Source of the DNA: Shewanella cyperi
GTDB taxonomy: Bacteria > Pseudomonadota > Gammaproteobacteria > Enterobacterales > Shewanellaceae
NCBI RefSeq assembly: GCF_017354985.1
Contig: NZ_CP071501.1
Coordinates: 577,501-641,500 of the forward strand
Direction: 5' to 3'
Length of the DNA stretch: 64,000 nt
Position 1 is the first letter of the stretch; every line of letters starts with the position of its first letter. The notes beneath the pieces are model-generated. The model did not search any database. It saw only the letters and a program-made list of their open reading frames with translations, and was not told the DNA's origin. Both the position numbers and the translations under genes were made by a program. Below, piece after piece: positions 46,257 to 56,001 of the stretch.

Positions 46257-47384
46257 ATGCGTGCACCTACGGCAATGGATCAGGATATTCCCGAGTTTAA
46301 AAGTCAACTGCGGCTGGAGTCTGCCCTGTACGTGCAAAATGGTCTGCAGTGGGTCAGTGCGGCCAGTTTGCTGTTGCTGGCGGCCATCACGCTTAACTGG
46401 CGCCTCAATGAGATAGGTCCGGCGGATTGGGGATTTTTCATGGCGGTACTGCCGCTGGCCTTTATCTGCCTGTTGGGGGCAATGTTCCTTGGCCATGGTG
46501 CCGTGCATCCTTATTCCCGCTGGTTGCTGCTGGTATTCCTGATGTTACTGGTGTGGTGCTGGCTGTTGTTTATTGCCGAGCTGCTGCAAGTCGCCCCCCA
46601 GTCCATTGCCGCCATGGAAGCCGTGGCGGACATCCTGGTGTTGCTGTTGATGATGGGACTGTTTCCGGACGCCCTGATGATAGCCGCAGGTCAGGTGCCC
46701 CTGGTGTGCTTCATTTGCCTGAGTCGCTACCAATCGATGCCGGAGAACCTGGCGTTTCCGCTGTCGAAATTTATCTGTCTGCTGGTGATCATAGCTGTGG
46801 GGCAGCAGGTGCTGTTCAGCTGGTTCAGCCGGGCCATTGCCGGCAGCGTTGAAAAACAAAAGTTACTGAAACAATTCAGGCGTTTGGCGTTGGTTGATGG
46901 TCTAACCAATCTGAGCAACAGGCGCCATCTGGATGAACTGCTGAAACAGGAGATCCGCGCTGCCCAGCGCAATGGTAGACCCCTGTGCCTGTTGCTGCTC
47001 GACATAGATTATTTCAAACGCCTCAATGACAGCCTGGGACACCAGGCCGGTGATGACTGCCTGGTTCAGGTGGCGGCCCTGTTGTCCGACGCCGCCTGTC
47101 GCCCGCGGGATCTGGCGGCTCGCTACGGGGGTGAAGAGTTCGTGCTTTTGCTGCCGGAAACACCCTTGGAAGGCGCTCTGGCCAAGGCGCAATCCGTGGC
47201 CGCTTTGTTGCATCAAAGAAATATCAGCCATCCCGACTCCCCCATTGCCGACCGGGTGACAGCGTCGCAGGGAATTTGCCAGTGGCAGCCGGGCATGGAT
47301 GCCGACGCCCTGTTGCAGAGCTGCGATCGGCGTCTTTACCAAGCCAAGGGCCAGGGCCGTAACTGCATCATTGCCAGTGGCTGA
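46257..47384 (+). CDS. Membrane-bound diguanylate cyclase
   Basis: 375 residues. About six membrane helices (30-200; e.g. FMAVLPLAFICLLGAMFLG) form the sensor part, followed by a GGDEF domain. Active-site RYGGEEF at 289-295 and an inhibitory RxxD site RPRD at 282-285, five residues upstream, are both intact, so it should make cyclic di-GMP and be feedback-inhibited. DFKRLNDSLGH-type metal region is present. Start ATG 46257. Confidence 0.92.
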   Translation: MRAPTAMDQDIPEFKSQLRLESALYVQNGLQWVSAASLLLLAAITLNWRLNEIGPADWGFFMAVLPLAFICLLGAMFLGHGAVHPYSRWLLLVFLMLLVWCWLLFIAELLQVAPQSIAAMEAVADILVLLLMMGLFPDALMIAAGQVPLVCFICLSRYQSMPENLAFPLSKFICLLVIIAVGQQVLFSWFSRAIAGSVEKQKLLKQFRRLALVDGLTNLSNRRHLDELLKQEIRAAQRNGRPLCLLLLDIDYFKRLNDSLGHQAGDDCLVQVAALLSDAACRPRDLAARYGGEEFVLLLPETPLEGALAKAQSVAALLHQRNISHPDSPIADRVTASQGICQWQPGMDADALLQSCDRRLYQAKGQGRNCIIASG

Positions 47385-47514
47385 TATCACACATTTGTTA
47401 TAAGGATGCTAAAAAAGCTTGTTTTAACGCAAGGAATCCACCAGGCATTGTTGCTAATTTCGGATTGTCAATTAGGCTTTAGTTCGGATGCACCTGACTA
47501 TAAAAGGGTTTTCT

Positions 47515-48603
47515 ATGAAACAATCGTTGGCAATATGTCTTGGCACTCTGTTGCTCAGTACAGCAGCGTCGGCCGAGGTTCACATTTCCGGGTTCGCCTC
47601 TGTGGTTGGCGGCCAGGTACTCGAGGGCAGTGGGGTGGAAGAGTTTGGCCTGGAGCCGACCTTTCTGGCCGATTATCCTCTGGTGGGCGCTTATACTGAG
47701 GAATGGAGTTTTGAACCCGACACCCTGTTCGGCTTGCAGTTCAGTGCCGATCTGATGGACGGTTTGTCTGCTACCGCCCAAGTGGTGTCCCGGGGCGCAG
47801 ATAATTTCTCCGCCAGTTTTGAGTGGGCCTATCTGTCCTATGAACTCAATGAACACTGGACCTTGCAGGCGGGTAAAAAACGTTTACCTCTGTACTACTA
47901 CAGTGACTTCTTTGATGTGGGTTACGCCTATCCCTGGATCAGGCCACCAGCAGACAATTACACCTGGCAGATCTTCAACTACACAGGTGCCAGTGCCCTC
48001 TATAACTACCTGATCGGCGATTGGACCATGACGGGCCAGATTTATTATGGCCGCGAAGACGATGAGCCAAACAAGCTGCTGTCCGAATTTTTCTTCGGGG
48101 CTTCCACCCGGGAGATCTGGAAGGACATTGGTGGTCTGGTGGTGCAATTCAACCGTGATTGGCTGGATATCCGTCTGACCCATATGCAGTACAACAACGA
48201 ACGCTTCATCGGTGGTGAGCAGCGCATTTGGGATAATGGCAGCACGGAACGCAAGGGTAAGTTCTACGGTCTGTCGGTGAACGTCGACTGGAATAACCTG
48301 CTGGTGTTGACCGAACTGAACCGTTTGACCCTGGAGGGCTCAGATCTCGATACCTACCTGGTGACCCTGGGCTATCGCTTCGGTGATTTTCTGCCTTATG
48401 TCTCCTATTCAGACTTTGACGATGGTTCGGAAATTCACAATACCGCCTCTGTGGGCCTCAGATGGGACTTCCATCCATCGGCGGCATTCAAGATCCAGTA
48501 CGATGACGTGACCGATGATGGTGTCGGTGCCGGTACCCCCGATTCATGGCGGGTGGCGGGGGATGCCAAGGCCATCAGTCTCGGCGTGGATCTGGTATTT
48601 TAG
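47515..48603 (+). CDS. Outer-membrane porin-like protein
   Basis: 362 residues. Signal peptide MKQSLAICLGTLLLSTAASA; then a beta-rich barrel with alternating aromatic strands (WTLQAGKKRLPLYYYSDFFD; SYSDFDDGSE) and a C-terminal Phe (VDLVF). Ligand not evident. ATG 47515 is the one giving the signal peptide. Followed by the one-lobe binding protein (10 bp) and a chemoreceptor, probably one operon. Confidence 0.83.
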   Translation: MKQSLAICLGTLLLSTAASAEVHISGFASVVGGQVLEGSGVEEFGLEPTFLADYPLVGAYTEEWSFEPDTLFGLQFSADLMDGLSATAQVVSRGADNFSASFEWAYLSYELNEHWTLQAGKKRLPLYYYSDFFDVGYAYPWIRPPADNYTWQIFNYTGASALYNYLIGDWTMTGQIYYGREDDEPNKLLSEFFFGASTREIWKDIGGLVVQFNRDWLDIRLTHMQYNNERFIGGEQRIWDNGSTERKGKFYGLSVNVDWNNLLVLTELNRLTLEGSDLDTYLVTLGYRFGDFLPYVSYSDFDDGSEIHNTASVGLRWDFHPSAAFKIQYDDVTDDGVGAGTPDSWRVAGDAKAISLGVDLVF

Positions 48604-48612
48604 GAGAGCACT

Positions 48613-49020
48613 ATGAAAAAACTATTGGGTTCTATTCTTCTGTGTTTGTGCTCCATGCAGGTCTTTGCCGGCGTTGCCGTGATTGTGCACCCCAGCAACG
48701 GCGATAGTCTCGACAAAAAAGACATAGAAAATATCTATCTCGGCAAGACCAAGTCCTTCCCTGGAGGAGGCCAGGCTGTGCCTGTCAACCTCGAAGGAGG
48801 GGCGGTCAGGGAGGCATTTGACAGCAACGTGCTGGGCAAGTCAGCCAGTCAGTTGAAAGCCTACTGGTCGCAGAAAGTCTTTACCGGTAAGGGCACACCA
48901 CCCAAGGAAGTAGCCAGCGACGCGGAAGTCATAGGCTTGGTGTCATCCAACCCCAACATAATCGGCTATATTGATAGTAGCCAGGTAAACGGTTCGGTCA
49001 AAGTGATTGCCGAGTACTGA
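48613..49020 (+). CDS. Small PstS-like phosphate-binding protein (single lobe)
   Basis: 135 residues with a signal peptide (MKKLLGSILLCLCSMQVFA) and one periplasmic-binding-fold lobe resembling the phosphate ABC transporter substrate-binding family (VHPSNGDSLDKKDIENIYLGKTKSFPGG). PstS proteins are ~320 residues; this half-size version is known in gammaproteobacteria, function unclear. Ten bp after the porin stop, 46 bp before the chemoreceptor: a likely porin-binding protein-sensor operon. Confidence 0.82.
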   Translation: MKKLLGSILLCLCSMQVFAGVAVIVHPSNGDSLDKKDIENIYLGKTKSFPGGGQAVPVNLEGGAVREAFDSNVLGKSASQLKAYWSQKVFTGKGTPPKEVASDAEVIGLVSSNPNIIGYIDSSQVNGSVKVIAEY

Positions 49021-49026
49021 ACAATT

Positions 49027-49055
49027 GGTGCCGGGAGCAATCCCGGCGCCCTTTT
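49027..49055 (+). terminator. Hairpin between binding-protein and chemoreceptor genes
   Basis: GGTGCCGGGA / TCCCGGCGCC stem-loop and CTTTT; may end most transcripts before the chemoreceptor gene or act as an attenuator. 12 bp before the next ATG. Confidence 0.75.
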
Positions 49056-49066
49056 AGGGGCTAAGT

Positions 49067-50686
49067 ATGAGATGGTTCAATAATCTCTCCATTTTCAAAA
49101 AAGTCGCCGCCATCTTCGTGTTGTCGGTGATTATCTTCGCAGTCAATCTTGGCATCAGCATAGTCTCCATCAATAAAAACCGTACTACCCTGAACTTCAT
49201 GGGGGAAAAGGTGTACCAGAGAGTCGAGCTGGCCAACCAGAACGTGCTGTTGGTGCAGCGTTTGGATGAGGTCTATACCCAGGCCGTGTCTTTTGCCGAC
49301 GAGGAATTGCTGGGTAATGCCGGTAATTTATACAGCTCGCTCAAGGCCAATTTGACCCAATTGCAGGATCTGGATGGTCCCAATGCCGATGCCTTGGCTG
49401 CCATGTTGTCAGCCCTGGATGCTTATAATCGTATGACGCTGGAATTGGCGCGGGGCATGTTGGACGGCACCCTGGACATGGCCAATATTGGTGGCATCAG
49501 CCAGAAAAAGTCAGCCGCGTACGATGGCTTACTGAAAAAAATCCAGGGATTCAAGAAAGATAAGGTCGCAGAATTCAAGGACACCATCCAAGAAGCCAGC
49601 GACAGATCCGAACAAAGCCTGTGGTTGACCCTATGGATTGGGGTGGCGCTGCTGGTCTTGATGGCAGTGGTCACCATTTCCATTGCCCGAGCCATAGGCC
49701 AATCGGCCGGCAACCTGGCTCATTCCCTTGGGGAACTGGCCGACGGCAAGGGCGATCTTAGCCACCAGCTTGAGGTGCACAGTCGTGACGAGCTGGGGCA
49801 GGTTTCCAGTAACTTCAACCGCTTCCTGCATCTGTTGGCCGAGGCGATTCAGCGGGTCGTCAATGTGACATCGCCGTTGCTTGACAGCGCCCACAGCCTC
49901 AAGGAAAAAATGGATATTGCCAGTGGTGCCACAGAGCGACAAAGTCGGGACGCGGGTACTGTGCAGCATTCGATGGAAGAAATGCGTCACTCGGTGCTGG
50001 ATATTTCCCACAGTGCCAATCAAGCCGCCGAAGCTGCCCAGATTGCTGAACGGGAGGCCATGGAAGGGATGGCCGTGGTGCAGCGTACCATGGATATCTC
50101 CAAGGAGCTTAACCGGGAAATCGCCCTGGCGGCAGACTCAATCAACGAGTTGGCCCGGGATACTGAGAGCGTGGGGTCCATTCTCAATGTCATCACCTCC
50201 ATTGCCGAACAAACCAACCTGCTGGCATTGAATGCTGCCATTGAAGCGGCCCGTGCCGGTGAGCAGGGCAGAGGTTTTGCCGTGGTCGCCGACGAGGTGC
50301 GGGCGCTGGCGTCCAAGACCGCCGATGCCACCAAGGAAATCCGTGAAGTGCTCACCCGGCTCAAGCAGGCTGCCGAGTCATCGGTCAGCACCATGGACGT
50401 GGCCATGAGCAAATCCAGTGAAAACGAGACCCATGCACAGCAAACGGGTCAGGCGTTGAAGACCATTCAGCAACAGATCGTCAGTATCAATGGAATGAAC
50501 ACCCACATAGCCAAGGCCACCGATGAGCAGTCCAAAGTGGCTTCCCAGGTGGTGGACAATGTGGTGGACATGAACGCCTCCTTCGAGCAGACCCTGGCTA
50601 TTCTCAATCAGGTGCAAACCGTCTCGGACAATATGTCGGCCTTCGCCGATGAGCTGCAAAACGCAACCTCTCAATTCAAGCTGTAA
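49067..50686 (+). CDS. Methyl-accepting chemotaxis protein
   Basis: 539 residues. Membrane helices at about 11-31 and 188-208 flank a ~150-residue periplasmic four-helix-type sensor; then HAMP (about 210-262) and the signalling domain with the tip [20 protein letters not shown] near 383-402. Ligand unknown; the preceding phosphate-binding-like gene suggests an anion cue but this is inference. The short gene at 50852 (motility-type) is convergent. Confidence 0.93.
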   Translation: MRWFNNLSIFKKVAAIFVLSVIIFAVNLGISIVSINKNRTTLNFMGEKVYQRVELANQNVLLVQRLDEVYTQAVSFADEELLGNAGNLYSSLKANLTQLQDLDGPNADALAAMLSALDAYNRMTLELARGMLDGTLDMANIGGISQKKSAAYDGLLKKIQGFKKDKVAEFKDTIQEASDRSEQSLWLTLWIGVALLVLMAVVTISIARAIGQSAGNLAHSLGELADGKGDLSHQLEVHSRDELGQVSSNFNRFLHLLAEAIQRVVNVTSPLLDSAHSLKEKMDIASGATERQSRDAGTVQHSMEEMRHSVLDISHSANQAAEAAQIAEREAMEGMAVVQRTMDISKELNREIALAADSINELARDTESVGSILNVITSIAEQTNLLALNAAIEAARAGEQGRGFAVVADEVRALASKTADATKEIREVLTRLKQAAESSVSTMDVAMSKSSENETHAQQTGQALKTIQQQIVSINGMNTHIAKATDEQSKVASQVVDNVVDMNASFEQTLAILNQVQTVSDNMSAFADELQNATSQFKL

Positions 50687-50805
50687 TCTCGCGACTCAGG
50701 GATGAGTTTCTCCCTTCTCCTTTTTTGGCCCACTCGGGACTTAAGTCGGCTATGTTTTCTCTCTAGCTTCAGGGTCATGCCCCGGGGTATGTGCGCGCTC
50801 AAAAT

Positions 50806-50830
50806 AAAAAGCCCGGACAGGATCCGGGCT
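50806..50830 (-). terminator. Terminator of the small motility-protein gene
   Basis: AGCCCGGAT / ATCCGGGCT hairpin; on the minus strand followed by TTTTTATTTT. Confidence 0.85.
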
Positions 50831-50851
50831 CAATGTTAGCTGTGTAACGGG

Positions 50852-51049
50852 TCAGGCCGTGGTGTCGATATTGTGGCCTGTGTTGCCCACCGGCGCGGAT
50901 TTGGCAGGTGCGCTGGCCGCGTTAATGAGGTCGATAGCTATCTGACCTTCAGCTTCCTGCTGTCCCTTGGCGAGTTGCGCGACCTTAACGCCTATGGAGC
51001 CATTGGCGAGATTGGGGCTGATATTGGCTGAATTGACAGTGATTGCCAT
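50852..51049 (-). CDS. YjfB-type putative motility protein
   Basis: 65 residues, no signal peptide. The pattern of short N-terminus, Ser/Asn/Ala-rich helix and AINLINAAxxA-like segment (DLINAASAPAKSAP) is that of the small YjfB/putative motility protein family. Function unknown. Own terminator downstream; ATG 51049. Confidence 0.72.
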   Translation of the reverse strand: MAITVNSANISPNLANGSIGVKVAQLAKGQQEAEGQIAIDLINAASAPAKSAPVGNTGHNIDTTA

Positions 51050-51225
51050 GCGTTACCTCTTGTTGGTATGACTTTCTGGTATGAATCGATACCTTTAATC
51101 GGCATCCTGTTCGGTTACTTTAATCGAAGGCCTGCCTAATTCAAGGACTATTTACCCGCCTTTTGGGTCGGCAACGGGGCTTTCCACTGAATTCAGTTGC
51201 TTATTAATTGGTCTGTCCACTGGGG

Positions 51226-51630
51226 TCAGCGATCGGCCACCAGGCTTTTGGGGGCGGAGTCGGATTCTTCACACCAAATCAGCTGCAGATTGCGGCTGGT
51301 GTCTGTCGCGGCGGTCCGGATAAGGCTGACCACAGGGGCAGCAAAGCCCTTGTTGCCCAGGTATTCCCGGACTCTGTCGATACGGCGCTGCGCAAGCCAC
51401 AGATTGTATTGTCGCAGCTGTTCATCACCCTCATTGCTGTTAATGGCGAATTCCAGCCGTAAATATCCCGGCGCTGTGGGATCTAAGATGGCGTCCAGTA
51501 ACTGACTACCGACCTTGCCGAAGTAGGAGCTATTTTTGTCAAAACTGATGCCGCCCAGGTCATTATTGCTGTCGCAATTGGCCCAGCTTTTTAGGCTTAT
51601 CAGCATTAAAATCACAGCTAAAATTCTCAT
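51226..51630 (-). CDS. Exported OmpA-C-terminal-like protein
   Basis: 134 residues. Signal peptide (about 1-17, ending SWA), then one OmpA/MotB-like domain (FDKNSSYF..., then NLWLAQRRIDRVREYLGNKGF, about 79-99, matching the N-x-x-L-x-x-x-R-x-x-x-V motif). The family binds peptidoglycan. The domain is short and the diaminopimelate-binding Asp/Arg pair is not obvious, so binding is not certain. Confidence 0.72.
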   Translation of the reverse strand: MRILAVILMLISLKSWANCDSNNDLGGISFDKNSSYFGKVGSQLLDAILDPTAPGYLRLEFAINSNEGDEQLRQYNLWLAQRRIDRVREYLGNKGFAAPVVSLIRTAATDTSRNLQLIWCEESDSAPKSLVADR

Positions 51631-51878
51631 ACCAACACCCTGTCGAAGAACAAAATCCTGCCAACGGCCCTAAGGCGGGCGCAAATGTAAGCCAATTCCG
51701 GGGCCATTGCAATTTTGCAGGGCTCATCCGGTGAAATTAAAGCCTAGTCGCTGCGGCCCTGAAGTGACAATTTTCTGCTTTGCTCCGCGTCATGCGGCGA
51801 CCGGGCTCGCTTTTCATCCTCGGGGAAAGTATCTTGTGTACAAGATGATTGCCTGGCAACCAAGGCATGGAGACTCAG
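51631..51878. other. Intergenic region before the OhrR-like gene
   Basis: 248 bp; holds the palindrome at 51831-51846. No ORF or RNA seen. Confidence 0.55.
51831..51846. promoter_or_regulatory. Palindrome, likely operator of the OhrR-like gene
   Basis: ATCTTGT-GT-ACAAGAT, 7-bp arms, 33 bp before the start at 51879. OhrR operators have TACAATT/AATTGTA type arms; this has the same TTGT/ACAA core. Confidence 0.65.
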
Positions 51879-52316
51879 ATGCACGATCCGCTGGCACTGG
51901 AAAATCAGGTGTGCTTTTCCCTTTATACCGCCGCCAATGCCATGGTGCGCGCCTACCGCCCCTTGCTCGACAAGTTGGACCTGACCTATCCCCAATACCT
52001 GGCCATGATGGTGCTGTGGCAGGAGGAGGGGATCAGCGTTAAAACCCTGGGGGGCAAGTTGCACCTGGATTCGGGAACCCTGACCCCCCTGCTCAAGCGG
52101 CTGGAGGCCAAGGGATTGCTGCTGCGGGAGCGCAGCAGTGAAGACGAGCGTCAGCGGGTCCTCAAGCTCACCGACGCGGGAAGGCACCTGAGACAACAGG
52201 CCGAAGGCATACCCCAGGCCATGCGCTGCCTGGTGGGCGGGGCCGCCGAAGAGTTGCAACAGCTTAAACTGTTGTGCGACCGCGCCAGTAAGCTACTTGA
52301 CGGGAGCGACAGCTGA
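51879..52316 (+). CDS. OhrR-like MarR-family redox repressor
   Basis: 145 residues. MarR winged helix; the N-terminal segment LALENQVCFSLYTAANAMVRAY carries the single conserved redox Cys (C12) of OhrR, and LTYPQYLAMMVLWQEEG plus LDSGTLTPLLKRLE follow the OhrR pattern. Such repressors lose DNA binding when the Cys is oxidised by organic hydroperoxides. Usual partner ohr is absent; instead the stop overlaps the start of the GlpD-like gene by one base. Start chosen at ATG 51879; ATG 51867 is possible. Confidence 0.83.
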   Translation: MHDPLALENQVCFSLYTAANAMVRAYRPLLDKLDLTYPQYLAMMVLWQEEGISVKTLGGKLHLDSGTLTPLLKRLEAKGLLLRERSSEDERQRVLKLTDAGRHLRQQAEGIPQAMRCLVGGAAEELQQLKLLCDRASKLLDGSDS

Positions 52317-53536
52317 TGCAGCACCTGGATCTGGTCGTTATAGGAGCAGGTATCAACGGGGTGGGGGTGGCCCAATTTGCCCGGGCTGCCGGCTATTCGG
52401 TGCTGTTATTGGACAGGGGCAAGGTTGGCGGTCAAACGTCGGCCAATTCCAGCAAGCTTATTCACGGGGGCTTGCGCTACCTGGAGTCCATGCAGCTGGA
52501 TCTGGTGCGCAAGTCCCTCAAGGCCAGACGCGATCTGTTGCGTCTGGCGCCTGAGTTGGTGCGTCCCGTTCCCTTCTATATTCCCATTTATCGCCACAGC
52601 CGCCGCAGCGTCTTCACCATAGGCGCCGGTCTCAGCCTCTATGGTCTGCTCAGCGAATTTGATCCCCTTGGCCGCTTTCAGCGGGTTCCCAAGCTTGAAT
52701 GGGCCAGGTTCAATGGCTTGAGGCAAGATAGCCTGCACACAGTGTTCCAATACTGGGATGCCCAGACGGACGATGCCCGTCTGACCCGGGCGGTCGCCGC
52801 CAGCGCCCGTGAATTGGGGGCTCTGGTGCAGGAAGATACAGAAGTGACTGCCATTCGCCATTCGGCAGCGGGCTGTGAACTGGAGTTGAGCTGCCATGGT
52901 GAAACCATCAGTGTGGCGGCCTCTGCGGTGGTCAATGCCGCCGGCCCTTGGGTCAATGAGCTGTTGCATCGGGTGCAACCTCCGGCACCCAGCGAACGCC
53001 TGCAGTGGGTGCAGGGCGCGCATCTGCTGCTGGATATTCCGGCATTTGACGGCATCTTTTACCTGGAGTCCTGCTTCGACAAGCGGGTGGTGTTTGTCAT
53101 GCCCTGGTATGGCAAAACCTTGATTGGCACCACGGAAACGCCAATCGACAGCTTAGCCTCAGAGCCGCAGGTGACGGCCGCAGAGCAGGCTTACCTGTTG
53201 GGAATTTTTCGCCATTACTTTCCGGACGCCGGCAGTGAGTCGGAGCTGGCGCAAAAAATTGTGGCGCGTTTTTGTGGGGTTCGGGTCTTGCCCCGGGTGG
53301 CCAGCGATGCCTTCGATGCGCCCCGTGATACCCTTATCCATACCAGTCATTCCCATCCCAGGTTGTTGAGTCTGTACGGCGGCAAGTTGACCACCTTCAG
53401 GGACAGCGCCGCGGAGGTGTTGGGTTGGGTTCATGGCCGACTGGGCGCGAGAACTGAGCTTGCAGATCCCGACAAACTGATGCTGCACCCGGCGCCCGAG
53501 TGCCATTGGGATGATTTGTGTGTGCAAACGCGTTAA
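52316..53536 (+). CDS. FAD-dependent oxidoreductase, GlpD-like (short)
   Basis: 406 residues. FAD-binding GAGINGVG at 10-17, then SSKLIHGGLRYLE and LYGGKLTTFRDSAAE, both as in glycerol-3-phosphate dehydrogenase GlpD. The ~100-residue C-terminal cap domain of GlpD (501 residues) is missing. Substrate may be glycerol 3-phosphate or a similar alcohol; not proven. Translationally coupled to the OhrR-like repressor, which suggests induction by hydroperoxide or by a flavin-derived signal. Confidence 0.8.
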   Translation: MQHLDLVVIGAGINGVGVAQFARAAGYSVLLLDRGKVGGQTSANSSKLIHGGLRYLESMQLDLVRKSLKARRDLLRLAPELVRPVPFYIPIYRHSRRSVFTIGAGLSLYGLLSEFDPLGRFQRVPKLEWARFNGLRQDSLHTVFQYWDAQTDDARLTRAVAASARELGALVQEDTEVTAIRHSAAGCELELSCHGETISVAASAVVNAAGPWVNELLHRVQPPAPSERLQWVQGAHLLLDIPAFDGIFYLESCFDKRVVFVMPWYGKTLIGTTETPIDSLASEPQVTAAEQAYLLGIFRHYFPDAGSESELAQKIVARFCGVRVLPRVASDAFDAPRDTLIHTSHSHPRLLSLYGGKLTTFRDSAAEVLGWVHGRLGARTELADPDKLMLHPAPECHWDDLCVQTR

Positions 53537-53544
53537 AGTGTGCG

Positions 53545-53608
53545 GCTTTTGATGTTGGAGGACTGCTCAGAGCAGGGCTCTGGCCTCCAAGCCGGCATCA
53601 AAGTCGCC
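53545..53608. other. Three-tier hairpin between the GlpD-like gene and rlmC
   Basis: Outer CTTTTGATG / CATCAAAG, middle TTGGAGG (53555-53561) / CCTCCAA (53584-53590) and inner CTGCT-CAG-AGCAG (53563-53575). No T-run, so not a plain terminator; may be a leader structure for rlmC or a transcript end. Confidence 0.5.
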
Positions 53609-53644
53609 AAGTTGTGCACCCTTTTACACTGAGGAGTCAGGTCT

Positions 53645-54787
53645 GTGCGTTGTGACTACTATTCCCAAGGTTTGTGCCGTTCGTGCAACCATTTGCCCGA
53701 GCCTGTTTCGGCGCAACTGGCCGCCAAGACGGCAACCCTGACTCAGTTGCTTGAGGGCTTGGCCGTGGAGCAGTGGCTGCCCCCCGTTTCAGGTCCCGAG
53801 CATGCTTTTCGTAACAAGGCCAAAATGGTGGTTATGGGGGCGGCCCATGCCCCTGTGCTGGGGATCCCGGGGCCCGATGGCCAACCTGTCAGCCTGTGCG
53901 ATTGCCCCCTGTATCCCGCCGATATGCAGGCCCTGCTCCATGAATTGCAGGACTTTGTTCGCCGCGCCGGTATCCCGCCTTACCGGGTCGACAAGGCCAA
54001 GGGGGAGCTCAAGTTTATCCTGCTGACCCGCTCCCAGGTGCGCGGCGAATTTATGCTGCGCTTTGTGCTTCGCAGCCGTGACGCCATAGCCCGTATTGAG
54101 CGCGAGCTGCCGGGACTGCTGGCCCGTTGGCCAGGCATCAAGGTGGTGTCGGTGAACTTGCAACCCGTGCATATGGCAAGGCTGGAAGGGGAGGAGGAGA
54201 TTTTTCTCACCGAGGCCACCCGGCTTGAGGAAGTGTTCAACGCCGTGCCGCTGTTTATCAGGCCCAAGAGCTTCTTCCAGACCAACCCCACAGTGGCTGC
54301 GGCCCTCTACCGCACGGCGGCCCGGTGGCTTGAGGAGATCAAACCTGCCAGTTTGTGGGATCTTTTCTGTGGGGTGGGGGGCTTTGGCTTACACTGCGCC
54401 TCGCCCAATGTCAGCCTGACCGGCATTGAAATCGAAGAAGAGGCCATCGCCTGTGCCCGCATGTCGGCCAAGGCGTTGGGGCTGGACAGGATCAGTTTCA
54501 GCGCCCTTGATTCCACCGGCTTTGCCGAAGGTCAGGACGCCACCGAGGTGCCCGATGCCATTATCGTTAACCCGCCCCGGCGTGGCATAGGCGAGAGTCT
54601 GTGTGCCCAGCTCAGTGCCTTTGCCCCCAAGGCAATACTCTATTCCAGCTGTAACCCCCACACCCTGGCCAAGGATTTGCGTGCCATCGAGGGATATAGG
54701 ATTGCCAGGGTACAGCTGTTTGATATGTTCCCCCACACGGATCACTTTGAGGTGCTGTGCTTGCTGTTGCGTGAGGCGCGGCCGTAA
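53645..54787 (+). CDS. rlmC: 23S rRNA m5U747 methyltransferase
   Basis: 380 residues. RumB/RlmC type of the TrmA family: iron-sulfur cysteines C3, C11, C14 with C85/C87 region, SAM site [11 protein letters not shown], and nucleophile C336 in [12 protein letters not shown]. Lacks the TRAM domain, as RlmC does. Start GTG 53645. Together with rluA in this window it modifies the same 746/747 loop of 23S rRNA. Confidence 0.95.
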   Translation: MRCDYYSQGLCRSCNHLPEPVSAQLAAKTATLTQLLEGLAVEQWLPPVSGPEHAFRNKAKMVVMGAAHAPVLGIPGPDGQPVSLCDCPLYPADMQALLHELQDFVRRAGIPPYRVDKAKGELKFILLTRSQVRGEFMLRFVLRSRDAIARIERELPGLLARWPGIKVVSVNLQPVHMARLEGEEEIFLTEATRLEEVFNAVPLFIRPKSFFQTNPTVAAALYRTAARWLEEIKPASLWDLFCGVGGFGLHCASPNVSLTGIEIEEEAIACARMSAKALGLDRISFSALDSTGFAEGQDATEVPDAIIVNPPRRGIGESLCAQLSAFAPKAILYSSCNPHTLAKDLRAIEGYRIARVQLFDMFPHTDHFEVLCLLLREARP

Positions 54788-54810
54788 AGCTGGAGGTCGG
54801 TCTGGCGGGC

Positions 54811-56001
54811 TTAAAGCGCCGGACGGCGCCAGCGCAGGCTGATGGCGGCGCCACCGAGTTCCACCGAGTCTTCCACCCTGAGTTTGCCCTGGTGCCAGAT
54901 GGCGATTTTGCGCACTATGTAGAGCCCCAGGCCAAAACCGGCGCTGTTTTCACTCTCGCCACGGCGAAAGGCCTTTTTCAGATCGGCCTTTCCCTCACCA
55001 AAGCCCTGACCATCGTCTTCGATCATCAGGGTCCAATGGCTGGCATCGGCCATCAAGCTGATGCGGATCTGCTTTTGGGCATATCTGAGGGCATTGGCAA
55101 TCAGGTTTTGCCCGGCCAACTCCATGCCCAGTGGGATGAGCCAGACCTTGCCGTCTGAGGCACGGCAATCGCAGTGGGTCAGCAATTGCACCTGTTCACC
55201 ATAGATACTGAAATTTTCTGCCAGGGTTTGCAGCCAGTCGTCGGCATCCACCCACAGGCCCTGACTGCCGCTGTGGTGCTCCACCCTGGCAAAGGTCAGG
55301 TAGCTTTGGCTGAGGGCCTCTATCTGATCTATGTCCTCGGATAATCTGGCGGCGTAATTGGCCGGCAGCTGGCCCTTGGTCAACTCCAGCACAAAGCGCA
55401 TCCGCGCCAGCGGCGTGCGGATTTCGTGGGACATGGTGCGCGACAGATCCCGATGCAACTGAATGAAGTCCACTATCTGGCGGGTCATGGTTTCAAAGCC
55501 CTGCGCCAGGGGATAAATGGCCGAGCGTTTGCTGATGTGGCTGTGCATCCGTTTCGGTTGACGGCCAAAGTCTATGGCCTGACGCTGCAGCAGACTGAGA
55601 TCCCGGAATACCCGCCCAATCAGCAGCAAAATTGTCAGCGCCAGGCTGGCGTACAACAGGGGGATCAGCAAATTAATGGGGGAATCGCCGGGTCTTGGGC
55701 TCACAGGTCCCATTTCCCTGAGCTTGTCCCCGATAAGGGTATAAAAGTACAGCCTGTCATCGGCCTGGCGCAGGGCGATAACCTTGCCTTCGGCCAGCTG
55801 CGCCTTTAACTCGGGCGCAAAGGCAATACTCTCGGGAGCCAGATCGCGAAACCCCAACTGTCCTTGTTGCAGCAGCTCTTCGGCATCCAGGGCATAGCCA
55901 TAGGCCTGATCCGACGCGCTGTAAATCAGGTTGAAAGACCAGACGATCAAACCACAGGAGGCGACTATCAGAATAAACAGCCGCAGCAGTTGTTTTTTCA
56001 T
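54811..56001 (-). CDS. RstB-like sensor histidine kinase
   Basis: 396 residues. Membrane helices at about 7-27 and 110-130 enclose an 85-residue periplasmic sensor. HAMP-like linker, then the H-box SHEIRTPLARMRF (H192) and ATPase motifs LIANALRYA, DDGQGFGEGKA, GLGLYIVRK. It phosphorylates the regulator encoded just upstream; ATG at 56001 overlaps the regulator stop by 4 bp. Low-pH/Mg2+ signalling is known for E. coli RstB only; the cue here is unknown. Confidence 0.88.
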   Translation of the reverse strand: MKKQLLRLFILIVASCGLIVWSFNLIYSASDQAYGYALDAEELLQQGQLGFRDLAPESIAFAPELKAQLAEGKVIALRQADDRLYFYTLIGDKLREMGPVSPRPGDSPINLLIPLLYASLALTILLLIGRVFRDLSLLQRQAIDFGRQPKRMHSHISKRSAIYPLAQGFETMTRQIVDFIQLHRDLSRTMSHEIRTPLARMRFVLELTKGQLPANYAARLSEDIDQIEALSQSYLTFARVEHHSGSQGLWVDADDWLQTLAENFSIYGEQVQLLTHCDCRASDGKVWLIPLGMELAGQNLIANALRYAQKQIRISLMADASHWTLMIEDDGQGFGEGKADLKKAFRRGESENSAGFGLGLYIVRKIAIWHQGKLRVEDSVELGGAAISLRWRRPAL

